Below, piece after piece: positions 1 through 12,691 of a stretch of DNA of 64,000 bases. Source of the stretch: Malania oleifera (lineage: Eukaryota; Streptophyta; Magnoliopsida; Santalales; Ximeniaceae). Made by a program: the position numbers and the translations under genes. Under the pieces are notes generated by a model that was given only the letters and a program-made list of their open reading frames with translations, did not search any database and was not told the origin of the DNA. The DNA lies in the NCBI RefSeq assembly GCF_029873635.1, contig NC_080423.1, positions 109,695,087 to 109,759,086 of the forward strand. Reading direction: 5' to 3'. Position 1 is the stretch's first letter. Every line of letters begins with the position of its first letter.

Positions 1-2365
1 CCTCTACCTTGACTTTTACCTAGTGATAGCCTGACCGAAGGTCAATTTTGGAGTAGACCTGGGTCCCTTGGAGTTGGTCAAATAAATCATCAATTTTAGG
101 AAGAGGATATTTAATTTTGACTATCAGTTTATTTATTTCTCTATAATCTATACACATCCTCATGGCCCCATCTTTCTTTTTCACAAATAGAACTGGGGTT
201 CCCCAAGGTGACACACTAGGCCTGATAAACCCTTTATCCAATAACTTCTGCAATAGATCTTTCAATTCCTTCAATTCGGCTAGAGCTATTTTGTACGGCG
301 CTTTAGATATTGGTGCCAACCCTGGTAACAGATCCACGGTAAATTTGATCTCTCGATCTGGTGGTAAATCAAGTAATTCCTCTGGAAAAATATCTGAAAA
401 TTCTTTAACCACTAGAATATCAACCTGTTTCAATTCTTCCTTTAGCAGCTCTTTTATGTAAGCAACATATCCCTAGAATCCACCCTGGATCAATCTTGTC
501 GCCTGAATAGCTGACACTAGCTGTGGCGAGGCACGCACATATGAACTCACAAATTTGTATTCTTGCTCACCTGGGGGGTCTTAAAATCACTTCCTTTTTA
601 TGGCAATCTATGTCGGCGTGATTGGCTGCCAGCCAATCCATACCTAATATTACATCAAACCCCTGCATATATAATATCACGAGATCAGCTGGTAGTACTT
701 TCCAATGAATGCCCATTGGAAAGTTCCTAAGTACCTTCCTACACCTCACAATAGATCCTGTCAGCGTGGCTACAAACAACTTAACATCTAACAACTGTGC
801 CTCTACCTCAGTTACTTTAACATACCCCGCCGATACAAAGGAATGGATGTCACCTATGTCAAATAAAACAACAAATTTATATGGTAAAACAGTAAGGATA
901 CCTGTCACAACGTCTCCATCAGTCTCAGCATCTCTTAGTGTCAATGCATAAACCCTTGCCAGTACTGTGTTCCTCTGCTGGCCCCTAGAGGGGGCCTGAA
1001 AACCACCCCAAAGTGGTCTATGAGTTGGTGCGTGGATTGGCGGTCCCCGACATGATTGTGCCATATGGCCAAATATCCCGCATTGATAGCAAACATTTTC
1101 TCCCAACTGACATTCACCTGGGTGCCTCCGACCACATTTAGGACAAATAGGAATAATCTGCCCACCCTGAACACCAATGTGCCCCATCATCTGTCTCTGG
1201 CCTCCTCCATATCGGTCTCCTCTTCGTGGGCTCTCGTTAGGACCTACTAGGAAACCCAGTGGCACGAGCCTCATTTTCTAGTTCGGTACTCCTACATCTG
1301 TCTGCTCACTCTCCTCTACTACTATAGCTCTGTCAACCAGGTTAAAGAAATTCTGCATCTTCAGTACTACCACCTGCTTGTATATATCTCGTCTCAAACC
1401 CCGCTCAAACATTTTGGCTTTCTTAACTTCATCTGGTACTATATATGGAGCGAATCGTGACAACTCGATGAATTTCACTGCATACTACTGAACTTTCAAC
1501 GATTCCTGAGTCAAACTCATAAACTCCTATACTTTAGCCTCTCTGACCATGGCAGGATAGTATCTGTCAAAGAATATGTCTCTGAATCGGGCCCAGGTCA
1601 TCGACATTGGGATAGGTCTCTGCTCCTCTAGCAATTTCATGATCGTCGACCATCTCTCGGCCTTTTCTGCCAACTTATACGTGGCGTAAAGGACCCTCTG
1701 CTCGTCGGTGTAGTGAAGCACCGTCAGTATCTTTTCTATCTCCTATATATAGTTCTCTGCAACTGCAGAATTAGTTATTCCCGAAAATGTTAGAGGGTTC
1801 ATCTTCATGAATTTTTCTATCGTGCACCCCTACGTAGTAGATGGACCTCCCTGCTCCCTAGAGTTCCGTGCAATCTCAACCATGACTTGCTGAGCTACGT
1901 TGCGTAAGACAGCATCTGAGTCCCCGCCTCCCATGCTTGACGACCCCGTTTCATCATCGCCGCTAGCGTGGGCACTGCTACCTCCTGGGTCCATCCTGCA
2001 ATAATACCAAATTATTTTGAAAATTCGAACCTTACAATGCTACTCTAACTAAAATACCCCATACCTCCTATCACTAATTTAGGGTATAATCCTACCATAT
2101 GGAAATAGAAATCGACGATAGTTTACTATGGTTTTCCTAAAATCTTCACCATAGGAAAATCATAGAAACCACCCTGAAATTCTTGCTTCCAGAATGCAGA
2201 ACAGAACCCTAAATTCTCATCATAATTTCCCAACATTATCTCACTGATATTATGTTCTATCCCAATTCCTATCCTTCCTCAAAATCCATTCTTATATTTT
2301 GGTATTATTTTCTGCTGCACTCTAGAGTCTACAGAACCTAGCAAACCTAGGCTCTAATACCAAAC
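1..2365 (-). mobile_element. Ty3/gypsy (Tekay/Del-like) internal region, partial
   Basis: Internal region of a Ty3/gypsy retrotransposon on the minus strand, continuing beyond the left edge. From right to left it shows: a primer-binding site (about 2351-2362, matching TGGTATTAGAGC on the minus strand, the initiator-Met tRNA type); gag from an ATG near 1994; a double CCHC-like knuckle block (CPKCGRRHPGEC, then CYQCGIFGHMAQSC) at about 1060-1150; an aspartic-protease domain at about 620-960; and the start of reverse transcriptase at 20-433 ([33 protein letters not shown]). The gag-knuckle-protease-RT order and the ARVYALT...VVTGILTV protease context point to the Tekay/Del chromovirus lineage. 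It is a fossil with several breaks in its frames. Lineage is recalled from family knowledge and was not checked by search. Confidence 0.88.
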
Positions 2366-4392
2366 TATAACGACCCGAAAATTTATACCATTTTTTTCAA
2401 TTAAACTTTACTATATACTAAAACTTAATTTATTTCTAATACCCTTGGATTATCTACTATAACATCTCATACCCCAAATGAGTACTGAGGAAACCCTGTT
2501 CATTTTGCATACCTACGCAACGGAAAACATATAACTGTACATCCATATTTACAATACCATAATTCAATAATTTCCCAAAATATATATACAAAAAAACACA
2601 TCTTCTGGTAACATCCATCAAAAACCTTGGAAAACTACCCAAAAACACATCTCCCTCAAAACACTTACCCCACAACCAGGGTAGTGCAACAATCCCTCTA
2701 TCGGCGAGCCTGATTAGCTCGTTTAGTTGGATCACCTAAAAAAGTGTTAAATCACTGGGATGAGACAAAGCTTAGTAAGAGGAAATATGCTATTACTAGT
2801 GTGTGACAATTAAGTTCCATAAATACTATACTGATAAATATCTGAAACTGTAAAAACTGGTAAAATAATATATAGTACAAATTGCATACATTATAATTTA
2901 AAATACAACTCTAACATCTAAGTTTTCTACTTTTTCATACTTCTAGTATCATAATATATTTGTTGATATTCTGTAAATCTGTATAGGTATACATAACTGT
3001 GATATTTATCTTAGAAAACTGTACATCATGATTTAACCCCTCATTACAGGGTTGTGCGGCTTGTAGGAGGGACTTAACTCTGGTTGGCCTACCAGGATAA
3101 GTCAACTGTAACTCTACCAATCCTCAGCCCGACCATCTGCTATCCCTCCAAGGCATGGGACTAGTATCTACCTCGTCAAACCGGCCACCTCAACCCAGTC
3201 TTCTGGGGAGCCTGTAATCTCTTCAGGTATAGTTCAGGTATGGTTGACGGAATCCTCCACACACTATATGAGATGTGTGGTTGCGCTCTGATCTATAATA
3301 GCAATAGTACCATGCTCTGCTGATATCCGAACTGATTCATCAGGGTCTGATACTGTATAATACTATTTTCTATACATACATCTTACTGTTTCATCATGAT
3401 TCCAAAATAACCATAACACCATAAACTGTTCTGAAAATATTGTAATATCTGAACTGTAATAGCTGTAATAACTTATCTGTAATATTTGAATTGTATAAAC
3501 TGTAATATCATAGTGTTATGCCTTTAAAATTCTAGGAATAATGGTAATCTGTAAATACTATAAAATATCTGTTTGTATATATACTATAATTCATAATTCT
3601 GTAAAATTTGATAAAACATATTTCTACATAAATATTGTAAATCATAGTAATCTGAAATATGTAGGATTTCTCTATTGATCTGATAATGTCTCATGCCACA
3701 CAACTAAATAAATAAATATTCCATATTCTAAAAATTGTATCTTCTAATATACAAATAATTTGCGTATTGGACAATAATCTGGAAAAAATATAATTTATTG
3801 ATAAACATTCCAAAATTCTTAACATAGCATATTTCCCTTACCTATATAATTGGGAGGCTTGCATCCAATTCAACCCTCACGCCCTCAGCGTACCAACCTC
3901 AAAATCTTGTAATTACATATATACAAATTCCCCAATAAAACACTGAATTTCCCATAAAATCATCATACTCACATTTCCTAAATCTGCCTATTTGTAATTT
4001 CCTAAACTATAATTTACCAGAGTTCCTAGAAAAATAACCGCTAAGGTCCTCAGCCTATGCCTGTAGGGTCCAAAAAACACCCTAACCCTGAAATCATAAC
4101 ACCCTAATTTTACTCCACAAAACACTAGTATATTCTTATACAATACAAAATTTGGGCTCAAATAAATCTGGTAATAGTGGAAATACCAAAATAATCTACT
4201 TGCCTGAAATTGGGATGATGTCCAAACTTCTCAAATCAACATTCTACTCTGGTTAGGTTGTAGAGAATCTCCCCAGGATCACCGTGGTAGCTTCTAATCC
4301 TTGAACCAAGAAGAAACGGAGCCGGAAATCTAGAAAGAAGGAGAGAGCACCGAATTCTTGTGAGAGAAAGAAGGAGAGAGCACCGGAAATCT
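2366..4392 (-). mobile_element. 5' LTR of the Tekay-like element, incomplete
   Basis: LTR next to the primer-binding site; its inner end reads TATAACGACCCG on the plus strand, the usual TGTAACG-type terminus. It carries the CTTAGTAAG/GATGAGAC hairpin block (2755-2780) and a CAGGGTTGTGCGGC block (3053-3066) that recur in the other gypsy LTRs here. The outer end is not recognisable: near 4392 the sequence passes into a Tat-like LTR. No TCGTCGACGA array is present, and the part where one would be expected is missing. Confidence 0.7.
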
Positions 4393-5634
4393 AGGGTTAT
4401 TATTATTCATATTTTGTGTTTATAATATGGTTATATTTTAATATTATGTCATTTTTAGTATTCCATTCTATGTTACATATTATTGTAAGTAATTGTATAT
4501 ATGTTGACATCTAAGGTTCATGTTTAATCATAGTTATATCATATCATTAGTATTTTAGAGTTTTAATCACATTGAATAGCATGTTAGGACTTTAGTAGGT
4601 TAGATATTTTTAGTTGTATTATATATAGCATCCTAGAATTATAATTGTATTTAGTATTCTAAAAATTTTAGCTATATTATATGTTTAGTATCTTAGTATT
4701 TTTGGTAACATTGTGTATTTAATATATTAGAACTTTAACAACATTATATTTGGTAAGTTAATATGGTAGGGTTTATTATGGTATTTTTTTCATAGTATAT
4801 ATGGTATTAGAGTATCTTATTATTATTATTATTGATATTCTTAGCATTTTAATATATATAGAGGACTTCTTATTATGGTAACTTTTGCATATTAGCATGA
4901 ATAATTGACTGGCGGTAGCTTTTAGTATTTTAACATATAGGAGACTATTTATTATAGTATTAGTATATATATAACTTATTGGGATATTTTAAGTGTTTTA
5001 ATATATAGGGTATTACTTTTTGCGACATCTTAATATATATGGTATTTTATTACCTATCTTAACATTTGGAATTATTTTAGTAGTTGCTAATTATCCTATG
5101 ATCATATATTAAAACTTCCCATACTAGTACTTTCCTACTAAAAAATTTCTATACTAGTTTCAAAATATGGGAATGTATTTTATTAAAATATTTTTAATTT
5201 TTTATCCCTATGATTTTAATGCGGGGGTATGAGCCTTCGGGCTTCACGTACCTTAAGCTCTGAGGGAATATATATGTATATATTATATTTATTTAGTTAT
5301 TTATTTATTTATTTTTCATATTTATTTATAAATTCATAAAAAAGAGTAATTTAAAGACTTATTAGGTTAACTTAGGGATAATTTCAAATTAATTAGGTAC
5401 CGTTCGTAAGAACGGGCGCGTAGGGGGTGCTCGTACCTTCCCCTCGCGTAACCGAACTCCCGACCCCAACTCTGGTAGTGTAGATCGATTCTACCCCTAA
5501 CGGGGTAGTAATCATGTGTTCTAACTGCACTAAAGGTTAGTGGCGACTCCGATATTCCATGTTTTTCCTTAAAAATAAAAAATTGATTTTAACCTCGCCG
5601 CCCGGGGCACACGCGCTCCCGGGACGTCGCGATA
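4393..5634 (+). mobile_element. Tat/Ogre-like LTR fragment
   Basis: The right-hand 450 bp matches the end of the complete LTR at 48301-51162: the TATGAGC-TTCGGGCTT box, GAACGGGCGCGTAGGGGGTG, CCCCTCGCGTAACCGAACTC, GGTTAGTGGCGACTCCGAT, and a final CGGGACGTCGCGAT. The left part is an AT-rich stretch of short ATTT/TAGTATT repeats. It abuts copia LTR sequence at 5635 and seems to have inserted into that LTR. The left boundary is approximate. Confidence 0.7.
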
Positions 5635-5791
5635 GTGTGTTAAGTATTGGTTTGTGGATTGATTAAGTGATTAAAAAGCTTTGCTGTGTGTTTGTTAAAG
5701 TAATAAGTGGTTAAGAATTAAAAGAAATTTTAATAACCCAATTCACCCCCCCTCTTGGGACTACACCTCAACTTTTAATTGGTATCAGAGC
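5635..5791 (+). mobile_element. SIRE-type Ty1/copia: end of 5' LTR plus PBS
   Basis: The end of a copia LTR (CCCAATTCACCCCCCCTCTT, then GGGACTACACCTCAACTTTT) is followed at 5780-5791 by TGGTATCAGAGC, complementary to the 3' end of initiator tRNA-Met. The same LTR end occurs at 26430-26594, the 3' LTR of this element. The rest of the 5' LTR is not visible to the left, where a Tat-like LTR adjoins. Confidence 0.85.
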
Positions 5792-7160
5792 GGGGTTGGC
5801 AAATCCTAACTAGAAGCTACATAAAGATCTACATGGCACACCTGGGAGTAGCTCCTTTTGGAGAGGGTCAATCCTCAACTAGGCCTCCCATCTTTTGTGG
5901 TTTAAATTATACTTTTTAGAAACAAAGAATGAGGATATATATTCAAACCATGGATTGAAAAGCATGGAAGGTTGTCACACATGGTGACTACATTCCTACT
6001 AAACTCATAGATGGCAAAGAAGTTCCTAAAGAAGAAAAAGACTTGACCGACAATGATTACGAAATTATGCAAGTAAACTCTAGTGCCATGAATGCACTAT
6101 ATTGTGCCTTAGATGATAATGGATGATAATGAGTTCAATAGAGTCATGGTTTGAAAAACAGCAAAAGAAATTTGGGACAAGCTAGAAGTAACCTATGAAG
6201 GAACTATAGATGTTAGAGACAATAAATCAAGTGACCAAGAGGTCACTTGCTTGATGGCATGGGACGATGAGGAAAGTTCCTCATCCAAATCTTTTAATAA
6301 TTCTTGTGATTACTCGGCAGAAGAATCCAATGATGAAAGTATGCCTTCCTATGAAGAACTTCAAAATGAACTATTCAAGATGCATAAGATCTTAGTTAAT
6401 GTGACTAAAAGATATAAATCATTGAAAAATAAGAATGAAGGTATAATGAAAGAGTTGGAATCTCTAAGACTTGCTGAAAGAGAAAAAGATTTAAAAATCA
6501 ATAGACTAGAAAGTAAGAATGATAAGGTAATAAAAGAACTAGAAGATTTAAAGTCCAAAACTTCTATGGATAAATAAAAAGACTTATACATTTATGAACT
6601 AAAAAATAAAATTGTCAAAAGGTCTCAAAACCAAGAAAAACTGTAAGAAAAGGGTAAAAATACTCTAGACTCGAGAATTAGTAATCTTAAGAGGAAAAAT
6701 TAGGATCAATCTAAAATAATTTACATTTTCACTAGAGGAAAAGAGAACTTTGATAGAATGATTGGTGCACAAAAAATGTCTTAGAATAAAGAAGGCCTAG
6801 GGTTCAGTAGAGTTGAAAATACAAGGAAAAAGAACCTCTACACGGGGTACTTTACAAAAGCCTCTAAAGACTATGCTAGCACCTCTTCTAATGCTTATAC
6901 TCACATTACATGCTTTCTATGTAAGAAAAATTGGCACATTAAGTTTGAATGTCCATTAAAGATGAAAGATATGAAAATTAGACAAGTTTGGAGAATAAAA
7001 GAATCAACTTCTTCTAAACCCTCCGGACCCAAGAAAGTATGGGTAGCAAGAAAAAAACCTAGTTCACAAACTAAGGACTCCAAAGATATCAGGATTAGTC
7101 ATTCCCTTTTAGAAATTAAGAAAGTCACTATTTCCAATTTTCGACAAGGATAATGAACTA
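5792..7160 (+). mobile_element. SIRE/Maximus copia gag region (fossil)
   Basis: Gag-derived sequence of the copia element. The N-terminal part starts near 5833 (MAHLGVAPFGEGQSS). The middle contains an acidic, serine-rich and coiled-coil-like stretch (6251-6577; SYEELQNELFKMHKILVN, with many Lys/Glu heptads), typical of SIRE gag. A zinc knuckle (CFLCKKNWHIKFEC) lies near 6908-6950, followed by a basic tail (KVWVARKKPSS). Frames are broken several times. Little recognisable pol follows, so the element had lost most of its coding part before or during the later insertions. Confidence 0.82.
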
Positions 7161-8031
7161 GTTGAAATAAAGAAATGCTTATGAGATAATTACAAAAAGT
7201 CCTTGGTAGCTTCAAATCAAGAGAACCTTAATTGAACATGACTTATCTTCAAAGAACAAGGAAGTTATATGTCTCAAAAGGCAATGTTAAATAGATGCTT
7301 GAAGCCTAATAATTTGATAAAGCATAGTAAGGAAGTAATTTAGGAAGGTTTCAGGATAAGAATAGAAAGATTTTTGAAAATTTATAGACTTCAGATGATT
7401 GAACTTGTAAGCGCAGACAACTGAACACTGTAGCATTGAAGGCTCAAACGACTGAGCCTGGACCTCAAACGACTGAGGTGCTACTGCTTGTTCAATTTAC
7501 TGATTCTAAAAATCTCGAGAAGACTTAACTAAATCTTCAGTTTTCTGAGGTCACGGGAACTATATATTTAATACTTTAAAACCCTAACTTTAGAAATGGA
7601 AAATCTCAAAGAAGAGTTTAAGAGCTTGTTGACGACTATAACATTGAAACAAATACAAACAAAAATGGCATTATTGGCCAAAATCAGAGGATGAATTGTA
7701 CAAGACTTAACTTAGAAAGTATTAAGATTTGGAAAGTAATATGAATTTTGGGAATTCATATGAAATCAAAAGAAATAAAATCTGAAGCAAATTGAGCTTA
7801 TGACAAGAGTATTTTGATTAAGAAAAGATATTTGAGTAAAATGAGAGGTTTTTAAGCAAAATGAGAAATTTTTGAGAATGAGAGATACTTAAGCAACATG
7901 AGAACAATTTGAGCAAAATTGTAGCACAATGCACAAATGATAATAATATGCTCCATACTTATATGATATGCTAATATGCTACATACTTACATGCTAAATG
8001 TTGATACTCTGATATGCATATGTGGTGAGAT
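7161..8031 (+). mobile_element. Copia internal remnant, non-coding
   Basis: No domain can be recognised. It holds degenerate repeats such as GACTGAGC..., ACGACTGAGG and AGCAAAATGAGA, typical of decayed SIRE 3' internal sequence. It ends at the GAGAT target duplication (8027-8031) of the gypsy LTR that follows; the same copia element resumes at 19299. Confidence 0.55.
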
Positions 8032-8766
8032 TGTAACGCCCCAGTCCTTTATACGAACCCAAAGTGCTACTACACATATGGAATACTTGTATCTGATAAA
8101 TATACATAGACAACCCGCCTTAAATAGGGACAAACAGGTGTATCTCAGACATATCTGTAATTATGCACAACGGAAAACATAAACATTCCCATTCGGGGTT
8201 CTATTAGACATATACCAAAGTTTTATATGTATTTTCCAATACATAAGATCCATGTTTAGAACATAATCATATTACATCCTCCTTACATTCTACCAGGCTA
8301 ACAATCCAGTACTATTACAAAAACTTACGTCTACTAGTAAGACTATACGCGCCAAAGTCCCCCTAGAAGAACTAGGGCCGATGTCCTGTAGGACCTGAAA
8401 CAAAGGTTGTAAGATTAGGGCGAGACACTTCTCAGTAAGGTGGAAGATATTACAACAGCATGTGACTACATGAGTTTATTCTAGTTAAAAATACTTGCAT
8501 AGTATTACATACACAGTACAGTACTATCAGAGATATATAAACATAATATGGCATCATTACAAGCAAGAGTCCCGGAGGCTAGGGTAGGGTATAGGCTCAT
8601 ATGTTGTACGATTCCCTCCACACAGTACTCAATTCTGTGACTTTAAATCATGTATAAGAAAATTTAGGACAATGACCAGCTTTGAAACTTCCGTAAATAT
8701 GCCTAATTACCCCGTGGCACGGGTTATGCACTGATAACTCTGACAGGGCCCTGTTCGTGCAGGCAC

Positions 8767-11099
8767 TGTGATGACCCAAAGATATATATATGATTAAAGC
8801 ACAATAATAATAAAATAATAAAAATGGTCATTAAGTTAATATCAATACAGAAGTGTTTCTCTGTAGCATCCTTGATTCCATGTTTGATGCCTAAGAAAGA
8901 CCTTGTCTTACCGAGTGTTCAGAGACCATTGCGGCTTAGTCGCTCCCTTGAGGTCGGCCTGGTCAAAATGGAATTTCATAGGATAGACACTGTTTGTGCA
9001 CGTAAGTAAGTACATAAAATAATGTTTTGACTAACATAATTTGCAGAAATATATGATAAAATAATAATAATATAGGTATCCTATGCGAGGCCCACAAGAC
9101 TGTGTAGGGCCCACATAAGTCCCGAAGCCTTGTGGAGGTTTACACGAGTCTCGAAGCTATGTAGGGCTCATAAAATCGTATGAGGATTATTGGAATTACG
9201 TAGGATCCATTTAGGTATCGAAGTTGTGTAGGGTCCATAAGACCATATGGGGCTCACATGAGTTTTCAAAATTTAAATTTAATTCTTGTTAAAAAATAAA
9301 TAATAAAATAAATAAATACTAAAAATAGTTTAAAAGTAATAACAATGATAATAATAATGATAATAATGATTAAGAAAAATAATAAAATAATTAATTAACT
9401 AATTGATTAATTAATTAGGTAAGTAATTAATTAAAAATTTATTTAATGGGAATGGTGGCAAGCACTCCCACATGGCCTCCATCCCCATCCCATACTCAAC
9501 CCATACTTTGCTCATCCCTTCCCTATTATTTAATTTTAAAAAAATTATAATTTCACCCATCTCCCCACACTTTTATAAATTTCATTTCTTCCCCAAAATT
9601 TTCCTATAAATAGGGAGCTCTCAACCTTCATTTTTCACAACAATTTTCTAAGGAAGAGAAGGATTAGTGAGTGAAAGAAATTGTGGTGGAGAGATAATTT
9701 TTTTAATAAGTTCTCAATCACCTACTCTTTCCAATCTCATTTCTTAGAGATAGTTATAGTATTCGTAAGGAAGAAGGTAAGTAAATTTTGATTATGTTAG
9801 TTTTTTTTTATTTAAAATTTATACCCGAGTTTATTTTATAAGTAAATTTCAATTATGTTAATTAGTTCCACAAAAATTTCATGAGTTTATTTTTACGCAT
9901 ATTTAATTATATCAGTTCTATCTTTAATATACTTGCATCTATTTTTGGGTTAATGAATGTTTTAATCCTCTCGGGTAAATTTTCAGCATTTCTTTCTATT
10001 CAAAAATAAAATTATATATATTTTTAACACCAAAATTGTGTGGCATGAGTTTATTTCTACGTTACATTTTTTTTATGAAAATATGAGTAAAGATGAGATT
10101 TTTATGATATTATTTTAAATTGCATAAATTATAATAAGATGATTTTAAAATCCCTTATGGCAACGAAAGTTCAAAGTTACAGATATTCGGTACCGCAGCT
10201 TAAAGTTTATATGGATCAGAGTGCACTCACACTGTTTACAGAGTGGTTATTTATGTTAGTGGATTTCTCCTGAGTGCACACCTAGTTCCGGACCAGGACT
10301 TAATAAGGAAAATCTCACTTAAAGTTTACGTACGTTGATTTAGTTTGGTCGGCAAGCCAGCTAAGTCCAGTCTTCGGACCGCACAACCCAGTCATGGAGG
10401 TAAACATGATTACGGCAAATAGGCTTAAGGGTGGTTTTTACAATATATGTTTATATATATTTAATTACGTGTACAAAATTACTGATAATTTGAAAGAAAA
10501 GTATAAGTTTACATGAAAATGATCATTCTAGTGCTTAAATAACGATCTAAAGAACACGTATAAGGAAAAGTATATGTATATTTATCATTAAATATTTATA
10601 CAGTTTTAGAGTTAAAAGTTTAATTTAACAGTTATAGTATATGATTATAAAATTTTACTGTTATAGTTGATGGTAAAAGTTTTATGCAGAAATTTTTAAA
10701 TTTATATTTATTCTAGAGACGGTTTTGAAGTTATAATATTAAATATTGTTTTACGAAATTTTTAAAAAGCTTATTTTGGTTACACACTAATAATAATCTT
10801 TTTTACTTACTGAGCGTCGTCTCACTCCAATCATATTTTTATTTCAGATAACTCTGAAGAGCATGTTGGAAATCAGGCTTAACAAGCATGCGGGTGGGGA
10901 TAGAAAAATAAAGATTTGTTTAGAAATATTAGTATGATATCAGATATTTATGTTTGCGAAATTTTTCTTCTTTTGAAATAAATGATTGTAATATGGATAA
11001 TTAGTACTCTGATTTAATAATAATTGAGTTGATTTGTTTCCGCTGTAAATCAATAATAAAAAGTTAATATCTCAAGCCCTTCGGGGTTGGGGTGTTACA
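8767..11099 (+). repeat. Left LTR of the LARD element
   Basis: LTR with TG...CA ends. A TATA box, TATAAATAGGGAG, lies at about 9605-9617. A CACAACCCAGTCATGG block is at 10382-10397 and the hairpin block TACTGAGCGTCGTCTCACTCC at about 10808-10829. Unlike the gypsy LTRs around it, it has no TCGTCGACGA array upstream of its TATA box. Confidence 0.85.
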
Positions 11100-11101
11100 T
11101 T

Positions 11102-11113
11102 TGGTATCAGAGC
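11102..11113 (+). other. Primer-binding site (tRNA-iMet) of the LARD element
   Basis: TGGTATCAGAGC lies 2 bp after the LTR end and is complementary to the 3' end of plant initiator tRNA-Met. It fixes the plus-strand orientation of the element. Confidence 0.85.
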
Positions 11114-12200
11114 AATAAGTTATAGGTTCTGCAGACTTTAAAAAATAATTTTACGAAAGCATATGATATAGGTTCTGCATACTCTAATATATAAATTTTA
11201 CCAGAACTTAGGTATAAAACATGATTTGGGTAGGATTGGGTAGTTTAGAATATTTATTTTAGTTTGTTATATTAATATACGTTAATAATAGATTTATGAT
11301 TTTAAAATAACATTTTATCATTGTTTAAGAATGGATCCTAAAGATAGTAACATTTGAGAAAATGAGATTAACGTGAAAGCTCCCAATGACAAGTAATAAT
11401 CGTAAATTCTCTAAGAAAAATGGTAGTATTATTGAAGACACGTTAATTAATTTAAATATGTTATTTATGTTTGTAAAAACACATACCCATATTGATGATT
11501 CATAATTAATTGTCAAATGCATTAATAATTTAAAATTTATATATATATATAAATAATAATATCTGAGATTTAATTATTTTCACTAAATATATAAGAAATA
11601 ACCTATTAGACCCTACTAAGTTTAGAAGTGCTACATATACAAATAAATATGAACAAACGTCTATTATGAAATCTGAATTTATCCAAAATTTTTTTGCATG
11701 TATAAGTTAGATATGAATATGTATTTTTACATTACATATTGAGTTATCAACAAAACATTCAAGCTTAATTTAGGAATATATATTTTGACAAAATCTTTAA
11801 TTTTAATTTTGTATTAGTTTATAAGGAATTAAATATAATTTAAATATTACTTATTATATTTAAATTCAAAAAAAAAAATTATATATATATGTATAATCCC
11901 TTAGCATGTGCAAGTTAAATATCTATATCTATTTTCCATTACATATTCAATTTCCATCAAGTATCCAAGTTTGATTTAGGAGTACAAATTTTGACAAAAT
12001 ATTTAATTTTTTTTTATAAATTTATAAAAGTTATTACAACTTAAATTTTTCTATATTTAAAAAAAAAAATAAAGAAAGCAATATAAAAATTAACTAATTT
12101 CCTTCAAATAACTAACCAATGTCAAATCATCAATTGGTCAAACATGTCCAACATATATTTGATCTAATAATAATAATAATAATAATGGAATATATTAATC
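11114..12200 (+). other. LARD internal leader, non-coding AT-rich DNA
   Basis: Over 1 kb of AT-rich sequence with no protein signature. An ATGGATCC context at 11331 resembles the position of a gag start in gypsy elements but opens only a very short frame. Two loosely similar stretches (about 11640-11880 and 11890-12060), each with the TTTAGGA...TTTTGACAAAAT motif, suggest an old internal duplication. Confidence 0.5.
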
Positions 12201-12211
12201 TTGTAGTTAAA

Positions 12212-12392
12212 AAGAAAAAGAAAAAAAATGCTTCATGGATGGAAATCATCGGTTATAGCTCACTTACGTCCGAAGCAAGGTCAGGGCATGAGACCACTTG
12301 GGCATAGTGGGGACTCGAACCCGTGATCACATGGATGCACGGCCGGTTCCTTACCACTAGGCTACCCACCCAAGTGGTGATCTAAGGATGAA
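12212..12392 (-). mobile_element. tRNA-derived SINE (Au-like) inside the LARD
   Basis: Read on the minus strand, the head has Pol III boxes: A box TAGCCTAGTGG (12354-12364) and B box GGGTTCGAGTCCC (about 12311-12323). The body ends in CGATGATTTCC and a T-rich tail (12212-12230), as in plant Au SINEs. Candidate target duplications contain TAGTTAAA at 12204-12211 and 12401-12408. A working tRNA gene is unlikely because the sequence outside the boxes does not fold as a cloverleaf. Confidence 0.75.
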
Positions 12393-12474
12393 ATTAATTA
12401 TAGTTAAAGTATTAATAAAGATGTAGAAACATAAAAAGAACCTAGAGTCCGCAAATTTTGCAATACGTGTGCGT

Positions 12475-12691
12475 GCTCGATATCCGTGACATGCGTAGCT
12501 CTCTCTCGATTCTCGTGACTCACGTCATTCTCCCTCGATTTGTGCAAAACGCGTTGCTCAATATTCGTGACACGCGTCGCTCTTTCTTGATTCTCGCGAC
12601 ACACGTCGTTCTCTCTCGATTTGTGCAAAACGCGTTGATTGATATCTATGACACGCGTTGCCCTCTCTCGGTTCTCGCGACACACATTATT
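12475..12691 (+). repeat. 81-bp tandem repeat, left part
   Basis: Units start at about 12475, 12556 and 12637, giving an 81-bp period. Key words are CGATATCCGTGACACGCG, CTCTCTCGATTCTCGCGAC and CTCGATTTGTGCAAAACGCG. The repeat is CpG-rich in AT-rich surroundings. The third unit is interrupted at 12691 by a solo LTR and resumes at 15164. Confidence 0.85.

Noticed and set aside
12300-12370. tRNA gene candidate with A and B boxes
   Set aside because: Sequence outside the boxes does not form acceptor and anticodon stems; T-rich tail and target-duplication-like flanks fit a SINE.
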